Assembly: GCA_027625915.1 (NCBI GenBank)
Contig: JANTQA010000047.1
Coordinates: forward strand, 14,756,001 to 14,820,000
Length of the DNA stretch: 64,000 nt
Reading direction: 5' to 3'
Source: Anaeramoeba flamelloides
Lineage: Eukaryota; Metamonada; Anaeramoebidae
Position 1 is the stretch's first letter; the number at the start of each line of letters is the position of its first letter. Positions 33,911-45,065 of this stretch are shown here, one piece after another. Position numbers and translations under genes: made by a program. The notes below the pieces were generated by a model. It saw only the letters and a list, made by a program, of their open reading frames with translations. It ran no database searches and had not been told where the DNA came from.

Positions 33911-36900
33911 ATGAATGTTTATTTACAAAAATATTATCAAAAATATTTTGAAGAAATAAAAAAATTTTTATGCAAAATTAATGAAAATGAAAATAGAAAA
34001 AGAGTTCAAGAATTTGAATTACTTGAAATCGAACAAATGTTTCAAATTTCATGTGATATTTATCGGCTATTTAATTCGGTTCAATTCTTAGAATCCCGAT
34101 TTCAAATTCCACAGTTATTAAAAGATTTAAATCCGAATCAATCATTATTAGTTGATTTGATATCAATTGAATCTGAAATCCATCATTGTTATGATTATAA
34201 AATAAATAAATCATTAAAAATCATGAATTTAATAGAAGATTTGTATAAACATTCAAATGGTGTATTTGAAATAACAACGCCAGATGAATCCCAAGATCAA
34301 CAAATCAATTTTAATTATTTAATATCAATGTTGATATTAACAGACATACAACTTCATAAATTTGGTCTTAGCCCATTAACTGTTAATAATAACAATAAAA
34401 ATCGTCAATATCGTCGTAATGTGGATTATAACACATTTTTTGAACTACTTCAAGATTATTGGAATAATGATTATACAAGCAGCGGAAGTGAAGAAACTAG
34501 TAACGAGAGTGACAGTGAAAATAGCAGTGAAATTAATAAAAAGCACGAAAATGAAAACACCAATTCTACACAAAAAAAAGATCAAAACAAAAACGAAGAA
34601 AAAGATCAAAATGAAAATCAAGAAGAAGAAGAAAAAGAAGAGAAGGAAAGAAAATTAAGAAAAAAAAAAAAAATAGAACAAATGAAAACACAATTTAATT
34701 TATCTATATTCAATAACGAAGAATTTAGAATTAAACAGATAAAAAAGTATTATAAAATAATACCAAATAATGAAGAGTATTTTCTTTATAAAGCAAAAAC
34801 TGCATTTACTTTAGGATATTATTATTCAGAAATCGCAAAAAAAAATGCATTGGGTGAAAGATTTTTGTTTGAAAGTGTATTTTATTTAGATTATCAAAAA
34901 CAGAAATCGAAAAGAAAAGAGAATCAAAGGGAATATGCCAATAGAATATCGAATCCGATTGTTAGTGGATTTGGTGTTAGTGTACTTAAGCAATATGCTG
35001 AAACATTATTTTTGAATGATAAAATACAATATTCAATTATTTGCTTTGAATCGACAATAAAAAATTATGAATTAATAAAAATGAAACCGCCAATAAGTTT
35101 ATTAAGAAAATTGGCGGAAATTTATAAAATGAATAATGAATATTTAAAATCATTAACTTATTACATGCTAATTTTGGATGAATACAAATTAATGAAAAAG
35201 AATAATGAAATAATTTTTGTTTCAGAAGTAATTAGCTCGATGTTATTAGAAAAGGGCGAATTTAAAGCAGCTGAAAAATATTTAAATGAAGCATTAAATT
35301 ATATAAATCCATTTTCTAAAGAACAAAATTTAAATTATTTATTTAATTTAAATAAAGATAATAATGATATTACCAATAGTATTGATAACAACAATAGCAA
35401 CAATAATAGTGAAAAAAAAAAACAAAAATTAAATTCAAAATTTTTAAATATTCAATTAAAAATTATTAAAATCTATTTGCAGAGCATTAATATTGAAAGA
35501 GCAATCGTGTTATTAGAAGATATTTTAGAAACAAATTTAACGGCAAGACAAAAAACACAATTTTTGGAATTATTAATTCAAGCATATCTAAAAAAGGGAT
35601 GGTTCAAAGAAGCCTGGTCCATGTTAAAGAAATTGGAAGAATCGATTACTAACAGCCAAAAAATTAGATTAAATCGATATGATATTTTTTCACTTTTCAG
35701 AGAAAATATTGATTTTATTGAATTAACCTTTAACATTTGTTGTAATATAGGCTATATTGGCGATGCCTTATATTGGGTGAATTGTTTAATTAATTTAACC
35801 AATAAGGATAATTTAGGATCTAAAGGGAAATATTATTATTGGAAGGGTAAATGTTTACAAAGATTATGCAATCCAAAAATTTTGAATCATTTCCCATTGA
35901 AAATTAAATTATCGTTTGACCCCAAAACCGAAACTCGGTTCAATTTGGCAATTCCTATACCAACATATAATGTAAAAGTTTTTTCCAACATGGGGGAATT
36001 AATTAACGAAATTATTTATGTATATTTCAATTCCTCAAATTATTTTGAACTTGCTGGTAACGAATATAGAAAATCTAAAGCACTAACTAGATTAGTTGAA
36101 ACATTACTCGAATATTGTTTTCCCTTGGTTGCGTTATTAAATTATAAATTTAAGGAAATTGGGAAACTGCCAAAATTTGAAAAGGATTTTTCTACTCAGG
36201 ATTCCACTTTTAAAAAAACTCAAACCATAAAAATAAGCTCTTCAAGAAGAACTAGACATAATTCTCAAAATAAAAGCAAGGGTAAAATAAAAAACACTTC
36301 AATAAAAATTAACAACAGAAACAGTTATAAGAATCAAATTAAGAATGGCGAACTTTATGAGAATTCAAATATTATTACTAATAATAAAAATAACATATTA
36401 CATAATTTATATAAGAAATTATTAAAGAAAAATAAAAAGAATCAAAAGTCAAACGAAAAATTATTATCATTAAAAGTTATTGAGCAAATATCAGATATTG
36501 CTGTTGGGATAAGCTCGAAATATTTAGATCCTTTATTATTATTAAGATCATATTTAAACATTGCAGAAATTTCTTTTTTATTAAATGACAAATACCAATC
36601 AAAACTATATTTCGACCAATGTAAAACTTATTTTTATAAATTGTTTATGGCAGATTGCAACAAATTTATTTTGAATAAAAATACCCCCTGCCTTTATTTA
36701 GAAAAAATATATAAAATTTTAAAACGATTAGTTCGAGTTTTATTTTCTTTCGATAATGGTTATATAAATGAAAATTTATTTTTAATCGAAACAAAAATTA
36801 ATTTTGAATTATTTTATGAAATAAGTCAAGGAGTTAGAGTTGATTCTATCGAATCTATTCTAGGCAAAAACTCCAATATTATTGAATCAAAAAAATCAAA

Positions 36901-39325
36901 AATGAAAAGAGAAAAAAGAAAGCAACAATACATAAAAAAATTTAATGGCAATAAACATAAAAATAAATATTTTAAAATTAAAAAGAAAAAAATTCCTAGA
37001 AGACATTCTTCTCCGGAGCCATCAAGTAATAAAAATAAAAACAATAAAAACAATAATGATAATGATAATAATAGCAATATAAATATGAATAATAATAATA
37101 ATAATAATAGAAACAATAATAACAATAAATCAATTAATGAAATGCAGCCAAATATTGATTTATTTAAGATTAATCAAAAAAATAGAGGATTATGGAGGAG
37201 AAGTGTGAGAATGTTAGTATCAGCTGAATTAAATAATCAAATAAAATTACTCAAAAATGAGAACGATAATAATGTCCAAAAATCTGAAAATAGTAAACTC
37301 AAAACTGAAAATATAATTAAAACAACAACCGCAACAGTTGTTAACAATGCCTTTTTAGATAAATATAACGAACAAATCCAAACGGGATTTAGTAAAATAA
37401 TAAATAATAATAATGATAGTGATAATAAACAAGAAACGTCAACAGAAAAAATTTGGGCATTACTATACCGAATTAAATTGAATTTATCACAAGATAATGT
37501 AACGAGAAATCAAAAAAATATTCGTAATTTAAATCAAAAAATATGTTTAAAGATTTTTACTATTACTAATAATAGTTTTAATAAAAGTAACCTCATCAAA
37601 AAATGCATTTCAAAATATAATAAAATAATAAAGGATAAAAAAGATTTTAAATTAAATGTAAATACTTTTAATTTAAATTTACCCTTTTTAAAATTTCAAA
37701 ACTTTGTAAAATATCAACCATTAATTAATAAATTAATTTATATACTATTAATTGATGATTTAATATTTTTTTATTATCCTAGTACAAATTTTAAAAAAAT
37801 TTTTTCTCTTGGTGGGAATAGATTAAATGAAATTTTAAAAATTAAAAATCTAAAAAATGAAAAAAACGAAAATAATTCTCGAATTAATTCCATTTCTAGT
37901 TATCAAGATTTATTGGCATATTTTAATTTCCTAAAATCAAATAAAGATAACAATAATGATAATAATAATAATAATACTCAGAAAGATGACAATGAAGAGA
38001 TGAAAAATATTTTTAAATTAACAAATAATGAAACAAATTCTGATCCACAAAACCAATATTTAAAAATTTTAAAAAAACATTCTTTTTTTAATAAAGAGGA
38101 ATGGAAATTGTATCAATTTTTAATCGAACAGCACCAAGGTAATCATCAACAAAATTATTTGAATATCAATTTTACAGATTTGAAATTTTCAAAATTTACT
38201 TTTAAAAACCCAAAATCATTTATTAAAAGTTTTCAAATGAAAGATGAACTGGATCTTAATAATAATAATAATAATGACGATGATGATGATGATGAAAATG
38301 ATGATAATGATGACGATGGTGACGGTGATGGTGATGATGATGACGACGAAGACGATGATGATGATGATGATGAAATAGGAAAAAGTAAAAAAAAAGTTAC
38401 AAACAACACCAACAATAACGATAATAGCGATAATAATGATAATAATGATAACATCAACAATAACTTGAAAAATATTACAACAAAAAATAGAAATAAAAAA
38501 AACAGTTCAAATTTTTTAACTAAACAGCAATTGCAATCAAATCCAATTATTTTAGTTCTAAGTAAGTGGCTAAAAATATTCCCATGGGAAAACATGTTTA
38601 AACAAACCGTAATTCGAACCCAGGATATGTTTCATTTGGTATTTTTACCTAAGGCCGAAAAAAAATTAATTGAATCACAAAAAAATTTATCAAAATATAA
38701 CAAAAAATTTGTTAATTTTAATAAAATTGTTCCAAGAATTTTTGTATTTTATTCATCGCCAGAACTATATAAGCAGGTATCAAAACAAGAATATGAAAAG
38801 AAAAAAATGATTTTTTCAAAGTTAAAATTCCAACTCAACCATTCAAATAATTTCTCAGATAACCTGAATTGTAGAGAATTACAAAATTCTCCCCCTTTCC
38901 ATTCACCTTTGGTCAAATGGCACTCCTTTCCAAATAAAGGTAAATTTAAAAATATTTCCTTCATCGAAACACAATTGTTTTTGGAATTCCCAACAAGACT
39001 TCCCAAAATTATTCATAATGCATTAAATCCTAACGAATATCCCATAATTTTATTATCCATTTTAGATATTTTAGATATGTCAGAGGCCGTATACTACCTA
39101 TTTGTTTATAAATGGAATTACTGTTTCCTTTTCATGGAAGAAAATAAAATTCTAGACGTTGCCGTATTTTTAAAAAAGGAACAAAAAAATTATTATAAAA
39201 TTTGTAAAAAAAAAAAAATTGTAAATTCCCCTTATCATTTTTTGATATCTACAATTGAAAAAATTAGAAACGATCTAAAAATCCCAATATTTGTTTATTC
39301 TCCACCTCGTTCAGCTATTTTTTAA
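33911..39325 (+). CDS. Large TPR-like helical repeat protein, 1804 residues
   Basis: A single open exon from the ATG at 33911 to TAA. Residues about 340-640 contain tandem helical hairpins of TPR type, for example LRKLAEIYKMNNEYLKSLTY, LEKGEFKAAEKYLNEAL and LIQAYLKKGWFKEAWSMLKK. A second helical block is at about 840-985. Between and after them lie Lys/Asn-rich inserts and an acidic run of Asp at about residues 1455-1490. The C-terminal 280 residues look folded and contain ILVLSKWLKIFPWENMF with Pro-Trp-Glu at 1558-1560, like the PWE entry motif of separase/CHAT-type caspase-like domains, but I see no convincing catalytic His-Gly and Cys pair downstream. No signal peptide or membrane segment is apparent. 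The family is not identified; a scaffold role is likely. An enzyme-dead CHAT-like domain is a possibility only. Confidence 0.75.
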   Translation: MNVYLQKYYQKYFEEIKKFLCKINENENRKRVQEFELLEIEQMFQISCDIYRLFNSVQFLESRFQIPQLLKDLNPNQSLLVDLISIESEIHHCYDYKINKSLKIMNLIEDLYKHSNGVFEITTPDESQDQQINFNYLISMLILTDIQLHKFGLSPLTVNNNNKNRQYRRNVDYNTFFELLQDYWNNDYTSSGSEETSNESDSENSSEINKKHENENTNSTQKKDQNKNEEKDQNENQEEEEKEEKERKLRKKKKIEQMKTQFNLSIFNNEEFRIKQIKKYYKIIPNNEEYFLYKAKTAFTLGYYYSEIAKKNALGERFLFESVFYLDYQKQKSKRKENQREYANRISNPIVSGFGVSVLKQYAETLFLNDKIQYSIICFESTIKNYELIKMKPPISLLRKLAEIYKMNNEYLKSLTYYMLILDEYKLMKKNNEIIFVSEVISSMLLEKGEFKAAEKYLNEALNYINPFSKEQNLNYLFNLNKDNNDITNSIDNNNSNNNSEKKKQKLNSKFLNIQLKIIKIYLQSINIERAIVLLEDILETNLTARQKTQFLELLIQAYLKKGWFKEAWSMLKKLEESITNSQKIRLNRYDIFSLFRENIDFIELTFNICCNIGYIGDALYWVNCLINLTNKDNLGSKGKYYYWKGKCLQRLCNPKILNHFPLKIKLSFDPKTETRFNLAIPIPTYNVKVFSNMGELINEIIYVYFNSSNYFELAGNEYRKSKALTRLVETLLEYCFPLVALLNYKFKEIGKLPKFEKDFSTQDSTFKKTQTIKISSSRRTRHNSQNKSKGKIKNTSIKINNRNSYKNQIKNGELYENSNIITNNKNNILHNLYKKLLKKNKKNQKSNEKLLSLKVIEQISDIAVGISSKYLDPLLLLRSYLNIAEISFLLNDKYQSKLYFDQCKTYFYKLFMADCNKFILNKNTPCLYLEKIYKILKRLVRVLFSFDNGYINENLFLIETKINFELFYEISQGVRVDSIESILGKNSNIIESKKSKMKREKRKQQYIKKFNGNKHKNKYFKIKKKKIPRRHSSPEPSSNKNKNNKNNNDNDNNSNINMNNNNNNNRNNNNNKSINEMQPNIDLFKINQKNRGLWRRSVRMLVSAELNNQIKLLKNENDNNVQKSENSKLKTENIIKTTTATVVNNAFLDKYNEQIQTGFSKIINNNNDSDNKQETSTEKIWALLYRIKLNLSQDNVTRNQKNIRNLNQKICLKIFTITNNSFNKSNLIKKCISKYNKIIKDKKDFKLNVNTFNLNLPFLKFQNFVKYQPLINKLIYILLIDDLIFFYYPSTNFKKIFSLGGNRLNEILKIKNLKNEKNENNSRINSISSYQDLLAYFNFLKSNKDNNNDNNNNNTQKDDNEEMKNIFKLTNNETNSDPQNQYLKILKKHSFFNKEEWKLYQFLIEQHQGNHQQNYLNINFTDLKFSKFTFKNPKSFIKSFQMKDELDLNNNNNNDDDDDDENDDNDDDGDGDGDDDDDEDDDDDDDEIGKSKKKVTNNTNNNDNSDNNDNNDNINNNLKNITTKNRNKKNSSNFLTKQQLQSNPIILVLSKWLKIFPWENMFKQTVIRTQDMFHLVFLPKAEKKLIESQKNLSKYNKKFVNFNKIVPRIFVFYSSPELYKQVSKQEYEKKKMIFSKLKFQLNHSNNFSDNLNCRELQNSPPFHSPLVKWHSFPNKGKFKNISFIETQLFLEFPTRLPKIIHNALNPNEYPIILLSILDILDMSEAVYYLFVYKWNYCFLFMEENKILDVAVFLKKEQKNYYKICKKKKIVNSPYHFLISTIEKIRNDLKIPIFVYSPPRSAIF

Positions 39326-39649
39326 TTCCATTCTTATTTATGTTATTATTTTTTTTTTATTATTATTTTAAATTTGGTGGTATTATTCAAAAAATAAAGG
39401 TTTTATTCAAAATCTTTTATTTTACTTTTTAACTTTTATCATAAGTTAATAAAAAAAAAAAAAAAAATTGTTTTGAATGTTTAGAAATAATTGATATTTT
39501 TATTCTTTTTCGGTTATTAATTCTAAGAAATAAGAAAAAATTCTTGTAAAAAACCAATTCAAAAATTTTTTTAACACACTAAAATGCAAATTTTGTTATA
39601 ATAAAAAAAAAAAATATCTTACTAAATAAATTATATGTGTAATACCAAA

Positions 39650-40480
39650 TTGGATCCCACATAAACTAAAAACCAAAATTTTCCACACATTTAAAATGAC
39701 TCAAACAATCACAATAATACAATTTCATTCAAATAGGAAATAATTTTCATTTTTGTAAAATATGAATATCATTTTTTAATCTTTGAGTTTTTTTGTTTTC
39801 ATTTCATTATTTGAATTATTTAACTTGTTTTGGTTGATCAAAATTTTTTTCAACAATTGATATTAGGTTGTGGTTTGGGTTGTTCAAAATAGAAGAACTC
39901 AAATAAAATTAGTTATAAGTATCTTATCATTGATCGATCAAAATTCCTAATAGAATTTGAACAAATTTGGCAATTCATTTTTTTATTTTGCTCTCTCCAA
40001 AATTTATAACACACTCATGATTTATTAGTATTGATAATTTTTTATTTTTTGTTTTGTGAGTCAATAATTTATAAACAAGTATTAAAATTTCAATTAGTGA
40101 ATGGTTTTAATTTGGTATTTCTTCTAGAATTGATTAAATATGATTTTTTTTTCAAAAATTGAATTTTGGTGTGTGAAAAATTTTGAATTGGAGTTTAATA
40201 GAAATGTTAGCAATTATTTCTAATTTGCAAATACCCACAAAACAAAAAATAAATATTTATAAATACTAATAAAATAATAATTGGTGTGTTACAAAATTTT
40301 GGAGAGGTTATAACTCAGAGAAAATGTTTTGGTAAATTTGTTGAAATTTTATTAATAATTAATCCTTAATTAAAGGTTAGACACCATCAACTAATTGTAT
40401 TTGGGTTTATCTTTAAGCAATATTCCAAAATTAGAGGAATACTTTATTATTATTTTTTTTTCATTTTTCTTTTGTCTTTG
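39650..40480. repeat. Family C large foldback, most complete copy
   Basis: The left part matches 31383-31919. An inner hairpin runs from CTCTCCAAAATTT (about 40001) to AAATTTTGGAGAG (about 40312), with AACACAC and the TTTATTAGTATTGATAA block mirrored on the right. Outer arms pair too: AACTCAAATAAAATTAGTT on the left with AACTAATTGTATTTGGGTTT on the right. No transposase frame. Confidence 0.65.
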
Positions 40481-40844
40481 AAAAAATATAATGATTACAC
40501 TTTATTTTTATTTATTAATCTATATTGGTTATTATCTTTAAAGACTTTAATAAATTAAATTATTATTCATAAAAAAAACAATTCAACAAAGTTTTTTCTG
40601 ATGAAAAATCTGCCACTATTTTTGAAATTAAGCTTATTTAAAAGAAATCAACTTTATCCAATATCAATCTTTCTCAAAAAAAAATTCGATCTCAAATAAA
40701 ATAAACGAAATTATTAAAATTTTAACACAGTTAGAATAGTTTAAAGGGTAACAATACTATAATTTTTTTGAATTTGAAGATTTATCCAATATTTGTTTTG
40801 CAGAAAAAACAAAGGACTTTTTAGTTGAGTTTTCCTTTCTCCAA

Positions 40845-41175
40845 AGCAATTGAGATTTTCAATTTATTTCCAACTAGTGAAAATAATTTATACATATAAT
40901 CTATTGTTAACTGTTTAATTTATTATATTGGGTAATATACATTTAGAGATAAATTCAAGAAAGATATTTTTCAACTTTGAAGTTTGAAGGTTGATGATTC
41001 TTTCTTTTAATTTTCGGTGAAATACTCATTTTTTCAAAAAATCTTGAATTTATAGTAAATATCATGTCCCAGGTTTATAAGTGAGATCAACCTTCAATAC
41101 TATTTCATTTATTGAAAATTTTTAGAGATATTGTGCACTTGAGAACTTAAATGCTTTAAAATTTATAACACTATC
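40845..41175 (+). repeat. Dispersed repeat family J, copy 2
   Basis: It is weakly collinear with 14745-15095, from a TTTTCAATTTATTTCCAA word to a TTTTTAGAGATATT word. Boundaries are approximate. Confidence 0.35.
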
Positions 41176-41343
41176 CCTGAAGTTTAGAATTCTCAGTAAC
41201 AGATCCTAATTTCTTGAAAAATATGATTTTTGATTTTTTAAGTCTAATAAAATCATGATTTATATTGGCGTATTCAATAGTAATGAAAAAGAAATTTAAA
41301 AGGAAATAAAATTAATTATTTTTAAACTAAACTATCTTTCATA

Positions 41344-41539
41344 CAGTCAGTTGCACTTTTAAGGTACAAACTTCCAACAAAATTTAAGGCACAATAAAAA
41401 TCTCAAATTAAAGCACAAAATTCAAATTCTAGTAAAAATAAATTGTAAAATAAAAAATTCCAAATTTTGTGCCTTAATTTGAGATTTTATTGTGCCTTAA
41501 ATTTCGTAACAGTTTGTGCCTTAAAAGTGGAACTGACTG
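41344..41539. mobile_element. Family A palindromic MITE, copy A1 (196 bp)
   Basis: CAGTCAGTTGCAC at the left and TGGAACTGACTG at the right are flanked by TA (41342-41343, 41540-41541). Arms of about 90 bp pair almost throughout and carry AAGGYAC or AAAGCAC words at a 24-25 bp spacing. Confidence 0.9.
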
Positions 41540-42058
41540 TAATAATTGACCCATTAAAAATCAAATTTTAAATAAAAATATTTTTAATAATTGAAGTTAT
41601 CTATTATAATATAAAAATTTAGATTTTAATATTCAATACTATACTCAAGAGATGTTTATTATTTGTCTAAAAATTAAAGAAAAAAAAATAAAAAAAACTG
41701 TTAAAAAAAATTGGGTCATTTATTTTGAAAGAAGCATTACATAAAAAATAGAAAATTTAAAAAAGTAAAAAACCCATTTATTGATTCTCATTCCATTTGA
41801 ATAACTAAATCTAATCTCTTTTTTATATTTGAAACCAAATTTTTCATTAATTCATCCGTTACTTTCCAATTGTTCTTTTTCATTTTCCATTTTAACAAAA
41901 CACTGTGGAAAAAATAAAAAAAAGAAAAAATGATTTATTTCTAAACTTTTCATTCTGAGAGGAAAAACTTCAAAACAATACAAAAGCAATTCAAAATTCA
42001 AATATAAGATGAGCCATTTATTATGAAATTTAGTTTATATTCAAAATTTTTTTAGATA

Positions 42059-42254
42059 CAGTCAGTTTCACTTTTAAGGTACAAACTTTCAACGAAATTT
42101 AAGGCACAAAAAAAATCTCAAATTAAGGCACAAAATTCAAATTCGAGTAAAAATAAATTGTAAAAAAAAAATTGCAAATTTTGAACTTTAATTTGAAATT
42201 TTTTTGTGCCTTAAATTTCGTAGAAAGTTTGTACCTTAAAAGTGAAACTGGCTG
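42059..42254. mobile_element. Family A palindromic MITE, copy A2 (196 bp)
   Basis: CAGTCAGTTTCAC to GAAACTGGCTG, flanked by TA on both sides. The right arm has one changed base in the CTGACTG terminus. Confidence 0.9.
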
Positions 42255-42356
42255 TATAATGGATTGTAAAATCACATTTTTTTTTTATTATTTCGAAATT
42301 TCGAGTAAAACAACTTTCCAAAATTATTCATAAAACTATTAACGAACTTTAACATA

Positions 42357-42622
42357 GGTCCGACAATTTTTTGTCATGAATTGTCAAAAAATGACAAAAA
42401 ATCTGACAAAAATTTTCAAAAAATGACAAGAAAATTTGACAAGAATTGTAAAAAATTATCATGAGATTTGTCAAAAAAACTCATCTAAATAAATTATGAC
42501 AGCTTTTTGATTGACAAAATATGTCGACAAAAAATGTCATAAAAAATTGACAAAAAATATCAAAAAATATCAATCAAAAAAAATCAAAAAATATCATATC
42601 ATAAAAAATCATAATTTGTCAT
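42357..42622. repeat. Segment dominated by TGACA / TGTCA and AAAAATATCA words
   Basis: Within about 265 bp, TGACA or its complement TGTCA occurs more than a dozen times, mostly followed by A-runs (for example AAAATGACAAAAAATCTGAC), and the right third changes to AAAAATATCAA. Spacing is irregular, so it is neither a simple microsatellite nor a CRISPR array. It lies between A2 and A3 and abuts the TA of A3. Confidence 0.6.
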
Positions 42623-42623
42623 A

Positions 42624-42818
42624 CAGTCAGTTTCACTTTTAAGGCACAAACTTTCAACGGAATTTAAGGCACAATAAAAATCTCAAATTAAGGCACAAAA
42701 TTCAGCTTCTAGTAAAATAAATTGTAAAAAAATATTACAAATTTTGTACCTTAATTTGAGATTTTTATTGTGCCTTAAATTTCATTGAAAGTTTGTACCT
42801 TAAAAGTGGAACTGACTG
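42624..42818. mobile_element. Family A palindromic MITE, copy A3 (195 bp)
   Basis: CAGTCAGTTTCAC to GGAACTGACTG, flanked by TA (42622-42623, 42819-42820). Three AAGGCAC words in the left arm; the right arm has two GTACCTT variants. Confidence 0.9.
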
Positions 42819-43295
42819 TAATTTATAAAATTGTAATATCAAGAAAATAGTTAATTATCAGGTTCTAAATAGTAATTGTTTTTAAATAACTTTTATTACT
42901 ATTATTTTGGTTTTCTTTTTTAAAAATTTCAGAAGTAATTTTCAAAAAGATATTCCAAAAATAACAATTGTTGATAATCTTAAACATTTTTCATCCTAAT
43001 AATTTAACATTCAATAATATTCCGAATAAATATTTAGAGCCATCAAAACTCTATCGTAATAATATCATTACACAACTATTATATACTTTAATTATAGATC
43101 AATCTCAATTTAGAATATTTTATTGAGTTTTTTCTAAAACATAATATTACATGATATGAAGAACTTTTTTTTAGCTTTAGATTCTCTATTTTGTTTCAAA
43201 AAAAAAAGAAAAATCAAAATAAAAAAACTAGATACAAGAATAGCTGAGTGAAAATTATTATTTGACTAAAAAACTTAATTGTATATATATACATA

Positions 43296-44068
43296 AACTC
43301 TTTTTCAGTCAAAGGTCCCCAGTTTTATTGAAGAAATGGAAGACATTCTATGAGTTTAATTCATTACTTTTATCAAACTAAAATTTTCAATTTTTAGATC
43401 AAAATCATTTTTTCTCATTTTGCAAAATTTTGTTTTTTTTTGTTTTTTACTTTTTGCTTTTGTTTTTTTTTTTTTTTTTCTTCTTTTCTTTTTTATTTTT
43501 TTTTGATAAATTAACTTTGAAAAAAAAATGTTTGAAAAACGAAATAAACATTACAGTCAGTTTCGTTTTTAAGGCACAAACTTTCAACGAAATTTAAGGC
43601 ACAATAAAAATCTCAAATTAAGGCACATGATTTCAAATTCTAGTAAAATAATTTGTGAAAATTAAAATTCTAAAAAATTGTGCCTTAATTTGAGATTTTT
43701 TTGTGCCTTAAATTTCGTTGAAAGTTTGTGCCTTAAATGTGAAACTGACTGTAAGAAAAGTTAAGCTTTGTATGTTCTTTTAAAATTCATACATTTACAA
43801 GTAAAAAATCTTATTATCAACAATTTTAATTTCCTAAAGAAATTGAGAATTATGCACGATAAGTTCCAATGAATGGGGCCCAAAATTTTTTTTAATATTT
43901 TATATTTTTTTGAAATTTATGGTTTGTTCAGGCTTTTCTTTTATAATTATGGACTCTTATATAAAGTTTATTATTTCTAGTATTTTTAAACAATCTATGT
44001 TTGGTTGATTCTTAAAAATAAAGTGACTTTTTCATTTTTGGCTGGGCCCCTTTGGTTGAAATGGAGTT
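43296..44068 (+). mobile_element. Family B element, copy B1, with A4 inserted
   Basis: Starts AACTCTTTTTCAGTCAAAGG and ends as CCTTTGGTTGAAATGGAGTT, flanked by TA at 43294-43295 and 44069-44070. Terminal arms are about 30 bp. It has a central T-rich tract and no transposase frame. Without A4 and one TA it would be about 573 bp, like the other copies. Confidence 0.85.
43554..43751. mobile_element. Family A palindromic MITE, copy A4, inside B1
   Basis: CAGTCAGTTTCGT to GAAACTGACTG with TA on both sides. Arms carry three AAGGCAC words each. It inserted into B1 after B1 had arrived. Confidence 0.92.
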
Positions 44069-44078
44069 TATATATATA

Positions 44079-44275
44079 CAGTCAGTTTCACTTTTAAGGC
44101 ACAAACTTTCTACGAAATTTAAGGCACAAAAAAAATCTCAAATTAAGGCACAAAATTTGGAATTTTAATTTTTACAATTTATTTTACTAGAATTTGAATT
44201 TTGTGCCTTAATTTGAGATTTTTATTGTGCCTTAAATTTCGTTGAAAGTTTGTGCCTTAAAAGTGAAACTGACTG
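44079..44275. mobile_element. Family A palindromic MITE, copy A5
   Basis: CAGTCAGTTTCAC to GAAACTGACTG with TA flanks, inserted in a short TATATATA run only 10 bp right of B1. All six AAGGCAC words are intact, so it is one of the best preserved copies. Confidence 0.92.
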
Positions 44276-44314
44276 TATAGTGTAAATATATATATATATA
44301 TAGACATATTAATA

Positions 44315-44868
44315 AACTCTTTTTCATTCAAAAAGGTCCAGTTTTATTGAAGAAATAGAGCATATTTTATAAATTTAATTCATTATTCTTCTCAAAATAA
44401 AATTTCAATTTTTAGATCAAAATCATTTTTTCTCATTTTGCAAAATTTTGTTTTTTTTTGTTTTTTTTTTTTTTTTTTTTTTTTCTTTTCTTTTTTATTC
44501 TTTTGTAAATATATAATTTGAAAAAAAAAAGTTTGAAACTCCAAATTAACATTAAGAAAAGTTAATATTTGAATTTTTTTTTAAAAATTCATATATTTAC
44601 AATTAAAAAATCTTATTTTCAACAATTTTAATTTCATATTAAATTGAAAAATTTTCCCAAGAAATTTCATTGAAAGGGTCCCAAAATTTTTTTTAATATT
44701 TTATATTTTTTTGAAATTTATGGTTTTACAGGTATTTCTTTATTATTTGCAACTTGTATCTAAAGTTGATTATTCCTCTTATTTCTAAACAATGTATGTT
44801 TAGTTGATTCTTAAAATAAAATGAATTTTTCATTTTCGGCTATGCCGATACAAGTTATATGGTGTTTC
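44315..44868 (+). mobile_element. Family B element, copy B2
   Basis: It has the same order as B1: TTTTATTGAAGAAAT, TAGATCAAAATCATTTTTTC, a T tract and ATTTTTTTTAATATTTTATA. The right terminus is degraded. The right boundary is approximate. Confidence 0.8.
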
Positions 44869-44872
44869 TATA

Positions 44873-45065
44873 CAGTCAGTTTCACTTTTAAGGCACAAAC
44901 TTTAACGAAATTTAAGACTTGAAAAAATTTCAAATTAAGGCATATTTTTAGGAATAATTTTTTACACAAATTAATTTAATATAATTTAAATTTTGAACCT
45001 TAATTTGAGGTTTTTTATGTGCCAAAAATTTCATTCAATGTTGTGCCTCAAAAGTGGAAATGAAT
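44873..45065. mobile_element. Family A palindromic MITE, copy A6, diverged
   Basis: A CAGTCAGTTTCAC left end follows TA (44871-44872). The right arm has decayed into a TA microsatellite at 45063-45080. Several AAGGCAC words are altered. Confidence 0.8.

Noticed and set aside
33911-39325. Idea that the TPR-like gene downstream of huntingtin encodes HAP40, the known huntingtin partner
   Set aside because: The protein is about five times too long, has a folded C-terminal domain unlike HAP40, and proximity alone is weak evidence in a eukaryote.
42357-42622. Possible CRISPR-like array
   Set aside because: Repeat words are about 5-10 bases, irregularly spaced and on both strands, in a eukaryotic context.
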